A DNA stretch of 64,000 nucleotides, from positions 1 through 64,000 of the forward strand of contig NZ_CANLDD010000007.1 of NCBI RefSeq assembly GCF_947489355.1. The letters are read 5' to 3'. Below, piece after piece: positions 1-7,815 of this stretch. Under the pieces are notes generated by a model. The model was given only the letters and a program-made list of their open reading frames with translations. It had not been told where the DNA came from and searched no databases. Position 1 is the first letter of the stretch. Each line of letters starts with the position of its first letter. The DNA is from an uncultured Microbulbifer sp. (GTDB taxonomy: Bacteria; Pseudomonadota; Gammaproteobacteria; Pseudomonadales; Cellvibrionaceae). The translations under genes were made by a program, and so were the position numbers.

Positions 1-75
1 ATCTTTGCCGCTGAGGTCTTTGCCCTCACGCAGCGCCTTGACAGCAGCATCCATATCGAAAGTAGGTTTGGTCAT
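1..75 (-). CDS. IS256-family transposase, N-terminal fragment (cut by window edge)
   Basis: Only the first 25 codons are present; the gene continues leftward out of the window. The reading MTKPTFDMDAAVKALREGKD followed by LSGKD is the conserved opening of IS256/mutator-type transposases, which are usually about 400 residues with a DDE catalytic core. The ATG is at 73-75, with an AGATGACCT stretch upstream acting as ribosome binding site. The catalytic residues cannot be judged. Confidence 0.75.
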   Translation of the reverse strand, partial: MTKPTFDMDAAVKALREGKDLSGKD

Positions 76-132
76 AGGTCATCTCTTTTTTGCTAATGAT
101 AAAGAAATGACACAGAATTCTGAACACTACCC
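1..132 (-). mobile_element. IS256-family insertion sequence, one end only
   Basis: The start of an IS256-type transposase lies at 75 and reads off the left edge. Outside it, bases 108-132 look like a terminal inverted repeat of this family: they contain the palindrome CAGAATTCTG and end in CTACCC. The outer boundary near 132 is an estimate, because the other end and the target duplication are outside the window. Confidence 0.7.
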
Positions 133-182
133 TAAAAATATGGATAGGGTCAGGTTATACAGATTGAACCTCTTATAAACTC

Positions 183-635
183 TCATCGCCGCCTGCTTGG
201 TATTACGAGTTTGCCTTTGCGCTCTTCCTTGTGTTGTAACTTGGCGGCTTTCTTGATCAGGTTCTGGAAATTGGGGCACTCCAGCTGATTTTCCTCGGGG
301 CAGTTGGCCACATGCCGGAGACCGTCGCGCATGGCTTGCAGGCGGTGTATGGTCTTGTCCAATACGTCCGCCTTGCTCAGCAGTTGTTCCCGGTCGATAT
401 CGGGCTTGTCGCTATAGGTAAACATGGCTGCCAACTCGCCCAGTGAAAAACCGGCGTAGCGGCCCAGGGAGATCAGTGAGAGTTGCTCTACAACACTGGC
501 CGGAAATACCCTCGTGATTCCACGCCTGCGGATGGACTTGATCAGGCCCTTTTCCTCATAATAACGCAGTGTTGAGGCGGGCAGTCCCGAGCGTTTCGAT
601 ACCTCGCCGATATCCATTTCCTGTGGACCATCCAT
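183..635 (-). CDS. MerR-family transcriptional regulator
   Basis: A 150-residue MerR-type activator/repressor. The winged helix-turn-helix is at about residues 7-40 (GEVSKRSGLPASTLRYYEEK), followed by the second DNA-binding wing and a dimerising helix near 85-110. Two cysteines (about 112 and 120) lie near the C-terminus, but not in a SoxR 2Fe-2S or metal-binding loop, so the inducer cannot be read off. The start chosen is ATG 635, with GAGG nine bases upstream; ATG 617 has no well-spaced site. An open frame continues upstream into the exporter gene but is not needed. The gene is divergent from the MFS exporter, and the shared 75-base gap carries a MerR-type operator, so control of the exporter and of itself is likely. 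Confidence 0.85.
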   Translation of the reverse strand: MDGPQEMDIGEVSKRSGLPASTLRYYEEKGLIKSIRRRGITRVFPASVVEQLSLISLGRYAGFSLGELAAMFTYSDKPDIDREQLLSKADVLDKTIHRLQAMRDGLRHVANCPEENQLECPNFQNLIKKAAKLQHKEERKGKLVIPSRRR

Positions 636-640
636 TGATA

Positions 641-671
641 TTGACCTCAAGTTGACTTGAAGTTGTATCCT
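641..671 (+). promoter_or_regulatory. MerR-type promoter/operator of the exporter gene
   Basis: The -35 TTGACC (641-646) and -10 TATCCT (666-671) are separated by 19 bp, the long spacer on which MerR regulators act by twisting DNA. The spacer contains the palindrome TCAAGT-TG-ACTTGA. It lies between the merR-type gene and the MFS gene. Confidence 0.75.
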
Positions 672-711
672 AGTTTTCCCCACAGTCAATAGCAAGGTGA
701 ATCTACAACTG

Positions 712-2166
712 ATGTTTGCTGTCAAGAAGTTGATCAAAACCTCCAGTGACCCCATATCCAGGGCGCCATCCGCCGGAGGCATTCTCACGGCACTGTGCCT
801 GGCAACGCTGCTCAATGCCCTGGCAGTCAGCAGTGTCAACATTGCTCTGCCGGAGCTGGTAGCCAGTTTTGGGACGACTTATGGCCGGGCCCAATGGATT
901 ATTATTGCCTTTGTGATGTTGCTTACGGCAACCCTGGCCATTGCCGGACAGGCCAGTGACCGGATCGGGCGAAAGACAATCTTTGTCCATGGAATGGTAA
1001 TATTTACCCTGTCCACGTTCCTCTGTGCGATATCGGCGCATATCTGGATGCTGGTATTCTTTCGGGCCCTGCAAGGCATTGGAGCGGCGATGTTTGTCGC
1101 CGTCTCCATGGCGATTGCCAGTGACACTTTTTCCAAGTCCCGGGTGGGGATGGCGGTAGGCCTGCTGGGCAGTGTATCGGCAGTTGGCACAGGCATGGGG
1201 CCTGTACTGGGTGGTTTTTTGCTGGAAATCGCCAACTGGCAGGCGGTGTTTCTGGTGAAGGTGCCGTTGGGGGTTGCCATTTATTGGCTGGCAAAAAGAT
1301 ATCTGCCCGATGATGCAGGCACCAAGCCTGGAAAAACCACTGTGGGCCCCTTCAATATCCTGTCGGTCATTAGTATTTTTTCTGCAATTTTTTTCTATAC
1401 CCTGTCGATAAAACCCCTGAATGACAGCTACGGTGTAGTCAATATACTCGCGATAGCGATCTCCGTGCTTTCTCTGGTGGCTCTGTTATTCGCAAAGCGC
1501 CGACTATCCCGCAGAGCACCATCCCCTTCTCCCAGCTTGGGTGGTCACGAGCTTTACACCAATCTGGCCAGCAATGGGCTTGTTGGCGCCTCGGTCATGA
1601 GTTCTCTGGTTGTCGGTCCTTTTTATTTGACCCTGGCTCTGGGTCTGAGCTTTTCTCAGGCCGGTTTGGTGATGTCTGCGGGGTCATTTGCCGTGGCCAT
1701 ATGTTCGAATATTGCGGGGCGCCTGGTAGATCGATTCAAATCCCGTAGTGTGGTTCTTATGGGGCTCGGTTTTCTGGCACTGGGGGCATTGGGAATGGCA
1801 CGCCTGGATGCCAGTGAGGGCGTGCTGGGCTATCTGGCCTGTTCAATCGCCATGGCAATCGGTTACGGCACTTACCTGTCTTCAAACAATACGTTCACAA
1901 TGAACAGTGCCGCTGAAGAAGTACGCGGGAGTGTTTCCGGCCTGCTAAACCTGTCGAGAAACCTGGGTCTGCTCACCGGTGCCTCCCTGATGAGTGTGGT
2001 GTTTGCCGGAGCTTCACAACTGTCTTATATGCATACTGCCGATACAGATCTGGTCGTGGCCGGACTGCATAAAGTGTATGATCTGACACTGCTATTACTG
2101 GTGACTGCACTGATTGCACAGGCGGTGGTTATCCTTTTCGGGCGCAATAAAAAAAGGGTTGGTTGA
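712..2166 (+). CDS. MFS transporter, DHA2-type drug exporter
   Basis: An inner-membrane proton-driven exporter of about 484 residues, the usual length for 14-helix DHA2 members (EmrB/QacA type). Motif A is intact as GQASDRIGRK at about residues 79-88, after a first helix ending in VNIALPEL; the motif-C-like stretch GPVLGGFLL lies in helix 5. The start chosen is ATG 712, preceded by AAGGTGA; a GTG at 697 in the same frame would add five residues but overlaps that site. Transcription is expected from the MerR-type promoter at 641-671. This suggests an inducible efflux pump responding to a small organic compound, but the substrate cannot be named. Confidence 0.85.
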   Translation: MFAVKKLIKTSSDPISRAPSAGGILTALCLATLLNALAVSSVNIALPELVASFGTTYGRAQWIIIAFVMLLTATLAIAGQASDRIGRKTIFVHGMVIFTLSTFLCAISAHIWMLVFFRALQGIGAAMFVAVSMAIASDTFSKSRVGMAVGLLGSVSAVGTGMGPVLGGFLLEIANWQAVFLVKVPLGVAIYWLAKRYLPDDAGTKPGKTTVGPFNILSVISIFSAIFFYTLSIKPLNDSYGVVNILAIAISVLSLVALLFAKRRLSRRAPSPSPSLGGHELYTNLASNGLVGASVMSSLVVGPFYLTLALGLSFSQAGLVMSAGSFAVAICSNIAGRLVDRFKSRSVVLMGLGFLALGALGMARLDASEGVLGYLACSIAMAIGYGTYLSSNNTFTMNSAAEEVRGSVSGLLNLSRNLGLLTGASLMSVVFAGASQLSYMHTADTDLVVAGLHKVYDLTLLLLVTALIAQAVVILFGRNKKRVG

Positions 2167-2303
2167 GTCTGCCCGCAGTGGTGCCTGCCTCTCTTATAAT
2201 AAGCGCCCGATCGCCAATCATTCCTTTCTGGGCCGCTATAGGTTCTGCCCGGGGCTGTTAATTCCCGCTGCACAAGCAGGCAAAAAAATCTGGACCGATT
2301 CTA

Positions 2304-2334
2304 TTGACCTCAAGTGAACTTTAAGTTGTATCTT
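2304..2334 (+). promoter_or_regulatory. second MerR-type promoter, upstream of the cupin gene
   Basis: TTGACC (2304-2309) and TATCTT (2329-2334) are again 19 bp apart. The block TTGACCTCAAGT and the GTTGTAT stretch match the site at 641-671 closely. The cupin start codon is about 120 bases downstream, leaving a long G-rich leader. Confidence 0.7.
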
Positions 2335-2457
2335 GTTATTCCTGAGGCGGTAGAAGCCTGGTAGCACCGGAGGGTGGTATCCGGGTTGTCGCGGGGCCAG
2401 GGGTTCTGGCTCCGACGCTATCGCCTGTTTGAATGTTGATAAAGCAGGAGAAAGACG

Positions 2458-2988
2458 ATGTCAGAAAATGCCCTCGATAGTGGTATTGCAGGTCTGTGTA
2501 AATCCTGGACCGGTTTGAATTCGGATACCATTATCCAATGTCGAGCCGTACTCGCACGGCTGGCGGCCAGCTCACGTTCCGAATCCTGGCTGGCCGAGCT
2601 GCACGAGAGAAAGGCACCTACGGCGGAGCTGTACCGGGACCCGGAGCGGGGATTTATACTACTGGCCCATGTAGAGACGCAGGGCCTGTACCGCAACCCG
2701 CACAACCACGGTGATGGCTGGGTATTTTATGCCCTGCAACACGGTGCGGTGGAAATGTCTACCTACGGCCAATTTAAGGAGCAGGTCAACGGGGAGGGTC
2801 TTGTCAGCCGCGGGGCCTATACCATGAAAGCGGGAGACTGCAGTGCTTTTCTACCGGGCGATATTCACGATACACTTTGCCTATCCGAGTACTCATTAAT
2901 GTTTCGCCTGACCAGCTGTGATTTCTCAGTGGAGAAGCGCGCTGGTCGGTTACAACAATTTAAGCCGGTTACAAGAGCACACGTTTAG
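2458..2988 (+). CDS. cupin metalloprotein, cysteine dioxygenase-like
   Basis: A soluble protein of 176 residues with the RmlC-like cupin fold. Cupin motif 1 is seen as RNPHNHGDGWVFYALQHG (about 79-96), giving metal ligands His82 and His84. Motif 2 is AGDCSAFLPGDIHD (about 125-138), with His137 as third ligand. This HxH...H arrangement and the spacing resemble the cysteine dioxygenase/thiol dioxygenase group, which oxidises thiols with Fe(II) and O2. A PigC-like or other cupin enzyme is not excluded. AGGAG lies eight bases before the ATG. The MerR-type promoter upstream links it to the exporter, which suggests a joint response to a thiol-reactive or electrophilic compound (inference). Confidence 0.65.
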   Translation: MSENALDSGIAGLCKSWTGLNSDTIIQCRAVLARLAASSRSESWLAELHERKAPTAELYRDPERGFILLAHVETQGLYRNPHNHGDGWVFYALQHGAVEMSTYGQFKEQVNGEGLVSRGAYTMKAGDCSAFLPGDIHDTLCLSEYSLMFRLTSCDFSVEKRAGRLQQFKPVTRAHV

Positions 2989-3095
2989 AAATTTCCAATC
3001 ATCACCCCGGCTACCCTACGGGTAGGCGGTTTGATACCGGTAGAAGTTTGTGCTTTTGAACAGGTGTTTTTTTGACCTGAATTAGGGGTGCCATT

Positions 3096-3917
3096 ATGCA
3101 AAAACTGCTTCTTTTGATATTTTTTATGGCGCTTGGCTCACCGGTGTGGGCAGGCGAGGTTGAACGTTCTCCATTATCAATCGGGGAGGCACTGCGTTTC
3201 TCATCCAAAATATTGAATGAAGATCGCACTTTAAATATCTATCTGCCGCCCGGTTATCGCAAGGACCAGAGTAAACGGTATCCGGTGATCTATCTCCTGG
3301 ATGGCTCCATGGAAGAGGATTTCATACATATAGCGGGTTTGGTACAGTTTGGTTCTTTTTCCTGGATCAATATGTTGCCGGAGAGTATCCTCGTCGGTGT
3401 TGGCAATGTGGACCGAAAACGAGATTTTACCTTCACCTCTAAGGTGCTCAGGGATAAAAAGGAGTTTCCATCCTCTGGTGGCTCAGGCAAGTTTATAGCG
3501 TCGCTGATGAAAGAGATGCAGCCCCTTGTAGAACGCAATTACAGGGTAAGTGGACAAACAACCCTGATTGGCCAGTCGCTCGGTGGCCTGTTGGCCACAG
3601 AGATCCTTGTCAAGCATACCAATCTGTTTGATCACTATATTATTGTCAGTCCCAGCCTGTGGTGGGATGGTGAATCCCTGCTTGAGCTGATTCCTGCGGG
3701 CTGTTGTGCTGCCAAATCCATTTATGTTGGTGTGGGCAAGGAGGGGGCGGTGATGGAGCGGCTAGCCAGAGAGTTGCACGATAAGTTAGACCCGGATAAC
3801 AAAACAGAGACGGTGCACTTTGGCTATTTTAAGCAACTCGATCACGGAGATACATTGCACTTGGCGGTTTATGACGCATTTGGAAAAATATTTTCCAATC
3901 AAGCCCCTCAAGAGTAA
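3096..3917 (+). CDS. secreted alpha/beta-hydrolase, esterase D/Fes-IroE type (PF00756)
   Basis: A 273-residue exported hydrolase. A signal peptide covers residues 1-19 (hydrophobic LLLLIFFMALG, cleavage after VWA). The mature part has the features of the putative esterase family: YLPPGYR (49-55), YPVIYLLDG (62-70), the nucleophile elbow GQSLGG (Ser161) and a C-terminal DHGDTLH with His250 as likely catalytic base. Family members hydrolyse ferric siderophores, acyl esters or S-formylglutathione; the periplasmic location argues against the last. The gene stands alone between the cupin and the convergent PPK2 gene, with no siderophore gene in view, so the substrate is open. Confidence 0.75.
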   Translation: MQKLLLLIFFMALGSPVWAGEVERSPLSIGEALRFSSKILNEDRTLNIYLPPGYRKDQSKRYPVIYLLDGSMEEDFIHIAGLVQFGSFSWINMLPESILVGVGNVDRKRDFTFTSKVLRDKKEFPSSGGSGKFIASLMKEMQPLVERNYRVSGQTTLIGQSLGGLLATEILVKHTNLFDHYIIVSPSLWWDGESLLELIPAGCCAAKSIYVGVGKEGAVMERLARELHDKLDPDNKTETVHFGYFKQLDHGDTLHLAVYDAFGKIFSNQAPQE

Positions 3918-3995
3918 AGCAGGCAGTTTTAGATTGTATCCTTAACGGCAAAGGCTGTGGTATCAAGCACCATCCATTGGGGTGCTGGCAGGGTT

Positions 3996-4868
3996 CTATT
4001 GATTTTTTTGGGGGGCTTTAATCAGGCCCTCCTTTATATCCTGCGCATCCAGTGCATGGTATTTCTTTATGATTGCTTTGATATCCACCTTGGGTTTCGG
4101 AAAACGCATGTTGAGCGATTCCATAGCTTCGGTAACGATAGCGGCCACGGCCAGGTTGCGAAACCATTTGTGATTGGCAGGAATAACAAACCAGGGCGCA
4201 TAGGGTGTGCTGCATTTACTCAGTGCATCCTCAAAAGCCCGCGTGTAGCTATCCCAATAAGCGGCTTCGGTGTAGTCATTTTCACTGATTTTCCACTGCT
4301 TTGTGGGGTCATCGATACGCTGTTTAAATCGTTTCAACTGCTCATCGGCATCAATGTGCAGAAAGAATTTTAGAATCAGGGTCTGGTGGTCGGATAAAAG
4401 TTTCTCAAAATGGTTGATATGGCCGTATCGCTTTGACCAGATACTTTCCGGCACCATGTCGTGAACCCTCTGAATAAGCACATCCTCATAGTGGGAGCGG
4501 TTAAAAATGGCAATGTGTCCACGGGCTGGAACAACTTTGTGGCAGCGCCACAGAAAGTCATGGGCCAGTTCCTCCTGCGAGGGTTGCTTGAAACTGGTCA
4601 CCGTACAACCCTGAGGATTCATGGCCCCCAGGACATGGTTGATGGTGCCATCCTTGCCAGCAGCGTCCCGCCCCTGAAGGCATATCAGCAGAGCGCGTTT
4701 GCCCTCTGCATACATGAGATACTGCAGGGAGCGAATTTTCTCATCCAGCCTTTGGATGACCGGCATGGCCTTTTCGCGGTCACTGTAGCAGTCTGTAAAA
4801 CCGGGATCAATTTTATCCAACTTAATCCTGCTGCCGGGTTTTACCCGAAAGGATTCAAAGCAGTTCAT
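3996..4868 (-). CDS. ppk2: polyphosphate kinase 2 family protein (PPK2)
   Basis: A cytoplasmic phosphotransferase of 290 residues that moves phosphate between inorganic polyphosphate and nucleotides. The P-loop-like Walker A GRDAAGKD is at residues 66-73, the Walker B region IAIFNRSHYEDV at 119-130, and the lid QRIDDPTKQWKIS at 183-195, all typical of single-domain PPK2 enzymes. ATG 4868 is chosen because AAGGG lies eight bases upstream and the family N-terminus begins about there; the open frame extends 128 codons further into the ATPase gene without family similarity. It lies 50 bases behind the proton ATPase on the same strand, so the two are probably cotranscribed. Nucleotide preference (AMP, ADP or GDP) is not clear. 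Confidence 0.88.
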   Translation of the reverse strand: MNCFESFRVKPGSRIKLDKIDPGFTDCYSDREKAMPVIQRLDEKIRSLQYLMYAEGKRALLICLQGRDAAGKDGTINHVLGAMNPQGCTVTSFKQPSQEELAHDFLWRCHKVVPARGHIAIFNRSHYEDVLIQRVHDMVPESIWSKRYGHINHFEKLLSDHQTLILKFFLHIDADEQLKRFKQRIDDPTKQWKISENDYTEAAYWDSYTRAFEDALSKCSTPYAPWFVIPANHKWFRNLAVAAIVTEAMESLNMRFPKPKVDIKAIIKKYHALDAQDIKEGLIKAPQKNQ

Positions 4869-4918
4869 AACGTTTCCCTTTTGATGAGCGGTATGGATAA
4901 GAGGCACGGGGCGGATGG

Positions 4919-7456
4919 CTAAATATCCCCGAGGTGCCGGTAAATCCCTTTTTTCACCAGATCCAAAACGAACATCCACACAATCATATAGAGCCATACC
5001 AGTCCGATCACTGCCCATGGGATTGCGGGTACCAGCCAGCCAAAGCCACACATCAGTACGGTGAGGGCCTGGGTACCCACAATGGCGACAAGCAATTTTA
5101 CAGCGGGCAATGGTTTCGAAAAAAAGGCGGCACGGGAGCGAACAATGAATAGCAGCAGATGTCCACCGGCAACAATCTGCAGAAAAAGGATTGTCTGGAT
5201 TTGCGCTTTGTTGAGCGGTATCCAGGACTGCCAGTGACTGTTCTGCAACCACTCCATACCGATCAATAACAGCCCCAGGGTTTGTGCGATGGAAAACAAG
5301 CCGATAATGGTTGCGCCAAGCAATAAATGGTGCATATTCCAGTGCACGGGGTTTTTGGGCAGCAGGGTGTTGTCGTAGGCAATGGTCATAATGGGAATAT
5401 CATCCAGCAGGGCCACCAGCACGATCATTATCGGGGTCAGTGGGGGAAAGCCGAAGAGTATTGTGGCAAAAACCACAACCACCATAATATCCAGGGTCAT
5501 GGATACACGAAAAAGCACATAGTTGATAATGCGTTCAAAAATTTTTCGGGCCTCGTCGATGGCATCGATCACTGTAGAGAGGCCTGGGGCGGTCAGGATA
5601 ATGGCCGCGGCGGCACGGGCCGCATCCGTGGCACCACTGACGGCAATGCCGCAGTCGGCCTGTTTTAGGGCGGGCGCGTCATTGACGCCGTCTCCTGTCA
5701 TGGCCACCTGGTGACCGCGCCCCTGTAGTGCTTTGACAATGGCGTATTTATGTTCGGGGAATACCCTGCCAAAACCATCCGCGTGTTCCACACAGTCGAC
5801 CACTTGCTTCGGCAGGTGATCCATATTTTTTGTGTGGGCAAAAACGGCTCCGGCAGAAAAAATATTTTGACCAATCCCCACCTGCGCTGCGATTTCTTTG
5901 CCGATGGCAACATCGTCACCAGTGATCATTTTTACCTGAAGGCCGTGATCCCGGGCGCGGCTGATGGTTTGCTTCGAGTCCTCCCGGGGTGGGTCCTCCA
6001 AGGGTAGAATGCCCAGGAAAGACCAGTGTTCGCCATCGTCACTGCTTGCCACACCCAGCGTGCGCAGGCCGCGGGAGGCGAGCTTCTGGACACAGGCCGT
6101 GGCCTTTCCGGCCCTGTCGCCACTGAGCTTACACAGGGTTATTACGGCCTGGGGCGCGCCCTTGCAAAAGAACAGGCTGTTTCCGTTTTGATCAGTTACG
6201 CGGGCTTGAGCGTATTTGGTTACCGGGTCGAAGGGGGTGAATTCCTGCAACCGGTAGTTGCTGAGCGGGCGCTTGTCTACAAGACCGGCGACAATGGCCC
6301 GGTCTATCGGGTCGGTGGAACCGGCTTCAGAGGCAATGGCAGCCGCGAGAATCAGGGAGGCCTCGTCTTTTGCGGCAAATAACTGGGGGCTGTGCAGGCT
6401 CAGTTGGTTTTTTGTCAGGGTGCCGGTTTTATCAGAGCACAGTATGTCTACCCCGGCCAGTTCCTCAATGGATTCCAGGCGCGAGACGATGGCTTTCTTG
6501 CGCGACAGCGCCAGGGCGCCCAGGGCGTTGGTGACGGTAATCACCGAGGGCATGGCCACGGGAATGGAGGCGATCAATAGCACCAACACCGTGCGCAGGA
6601 TATTGATAAGGTCAGACCAGTGCCAGCCCGCCGCCAACACAACATCCCGGTACAGCAGGGTACCCACCAGTAGCAGGGCCAGCAGCAGGCACAATACGAT
6701 CAGGAAGTCGCCGATACGGGTGACGGCTTTTTGCGCATGGGAAACGCCCCGGCCGGCACTGGCGACCAGCTTGGCGGTGCGCCCAAAAAATGTACTTGCA
6801 CCGGTGCCGATGGCAACCGCGGTCATTTCCCCACGCTTGGCAATACTGCTGGAATAGCCGATATCGCCCACTGTCTTGTCGACCGGCAAGGACTCTCCGG
6901 TGAGGGCGGCCTGATCAATACTGATGGACTTGCCGCCGATAAAACGCACATCGGCAGGTACGATCTGCCCCAGCTTGATACGCACAATATCGCCGGGCAC
7001 CACGGCGGAAGCGGGCAGGGTTTTGTACTCTCCATCGCGCAAGATCTCCGCCTCTGGTGCCATGTTGGCTTTGAGGGCGGCGAGGGCGCTGGAGGCTTTA
7101 TATTCCTGCCAAAAGCCCACCGCCGCATTGTAGAGCAGGAGCCCCACAATAATGGCGAAGTCCGGCCAGTGACCGATCAGGGCAGACAGCACAGCGGCGG
7201 CCTCAATCATCCAGGGGATGGGTCCCCAGAAAAAACGCAGTAGCTTTAAAAGGGCGCTTTTTTCTTTTTCCCGGATTGTATTGGGCCCGAATCGCTGGAG
7301 TCTCGCTTCTGCGTCAGGTTGCGTCAGTCCTTTGGGGGAGGTGTTGAGCGCGGTGAAAACGGCACTGGGTTCCGCAGTCTGCAAATCCACTTGGGCACCG
7401 CCAGATAGAGCGGCAGTGGTTTTGCTGTGGATGTGGGCGGAGCCCGGTTGAGGCAC
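4919..7456 (-). CDS. P-type H+-ATPase (P3A, plasma-membrane type)
   Basis: An 845-residue inner-membrane cation pump. Motifs in order: N-terminal cation-ATPase domain, TGES actuator loop (186-189), a membrane block with PVAMPS (299-304), the phosphorylation site DKTGT (Asp342), KGAPQ in the nucleotide domain, and MTGDGVNDAPALKQAD in the hinge, followed by the C-terminal membrane helices. The length and the IPVAMPSVITVT signature fit P3A proton pumps rather than Ca2+ or K+ pumps. The start is GTG 7456. The partner ppk2 follows at 50 bases. A proton pump beside a polyphosphate enzyme suggests a role in energy or pH stress (inference). Confidence 0.87.
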   Translation of the reverse strand: MPQPGSAHIHSKTTAALSGGAQVDLQTAEPSAVFTALNTSPKGLTQPDAEARLQRFGPNTIREKEKSALLKLLRFFWGPIPWMIEAAAVLSALIGHWPDFAIIVGLLLYNAAVGFWQEYKASSALAALKANMAPEAEILRDGEYKTLPASAVVPGDIVRIKLGQIVPADVRFIGGKSISIDQAALTGESLPVDKTVGDIGYSSSIAKRGEMTAVAIGTGASTFFGRTAKLVASAGRGVSHAQKAVTRIGDFLIVLCLLLALLLVGTLLYRDVVLAAGWHWSDLINILRTVLVLLIASIPVAMPSVITVTNALGALALSRKKAIVSRLESIEELAGVDILCSDKTGTLTKNQLSLHSPQLFAAKDEASLILAAAIASEAGSTDPIDRAIVAGLVDKRPLSNYRLQEFTPFDPVTKYAQARVTDQNGNSLFFCKGAPQAVITLCKLSGDRAGKATACVQKLASRGLRTLGVASSDDGEHWSFLGILPLEDPPREDSKQTISRARDHGLQVKMITGDDVAIGKEIAAQVGIGQNIFSAGAVFAHTKNMDHLPKQVVDCVEHADGFGRVFPEHKYAIVKALQGRGHQVAMTGDGVNDAPALKQADCGIAVSGATDAARAAAAIILTAPGLSTVIDAIDEARKIFERIINYVLFRVSMTLDIMVVVVFATILFGFPPLTPIMIVLVALLDDIPIMTIAYDNTLLPKNPVHWNMHHLLLGATIIGLFSIAQTLGLLLIGMEWLQNSHWQSWIPLNKAQIQTILFLQIVAGGHLLLFIVRSRAAFFSKPLPAVKLLVAIVGTQALTVLMCGFGWLVPAIPWAVIGLVWLYMIVWMFVLDLVKKGIYRHLGDI

Positions 7457-7815
7457 GTGTAGATTCCCGCTGGTGGTTAGGTCTATGGGTGGCTGGCAGC
7501 AATGACCGTCCTGTTGATCGTCGCCGCTTCAACGCTTAAATCTAGCAGTTTGCGCCAGACGGAATGTTGTAAACAATGCCGACAAATCTGTGCCTAAGCC
7601 CATCCGGATACCCGCAAGAGAAATTGTCTGGCCGTTGTGTGAAAGCACTGCGGGAATAAAAAAAGCCGGCCCAGGGCCGGCGAGAGGGCAGACGTCGAGA
7701 GGATAAGCTGACGTTGCAGAGACAGAGAAAAATAAACACGCAATACCAGGGAACCCCGGTATCGCTTGTATAGAGGTTGAAGATCGCCACTGTCTATTGC
7801 CTGCCGGGGCAAGAC
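7457..7815. other. intergenic region with a leftward terminator
   Basis: No convincing gene is present. It should hold the promoter of the leftward ATPase-ppk2 pair near 7460-7560 and the 3' untranslated part of the alpha-glucosidase gene, which ends at the hairpin 7657-7681. Confidence 0.5.
7657..7681 (-). terminator. Rho-independent terminator of the alpha-glucosidase gene
   Basis: GCCGGCCC-A-GGGCCGGC forms a near-perfect GC stem (7665-7681). On the minus strand it is followed by a run of seven T (7658-7664). It lies about 135 bases downstream of the glucosidase stop codon. Confidence 0.85.

Noticed and set aside
635-842. Extended start of the MerR gene up to 842
   Set aside because: It would overlap the exporter gene and the promoter; the MerR family begins at the chosen ATG with a good ribosome binding site.
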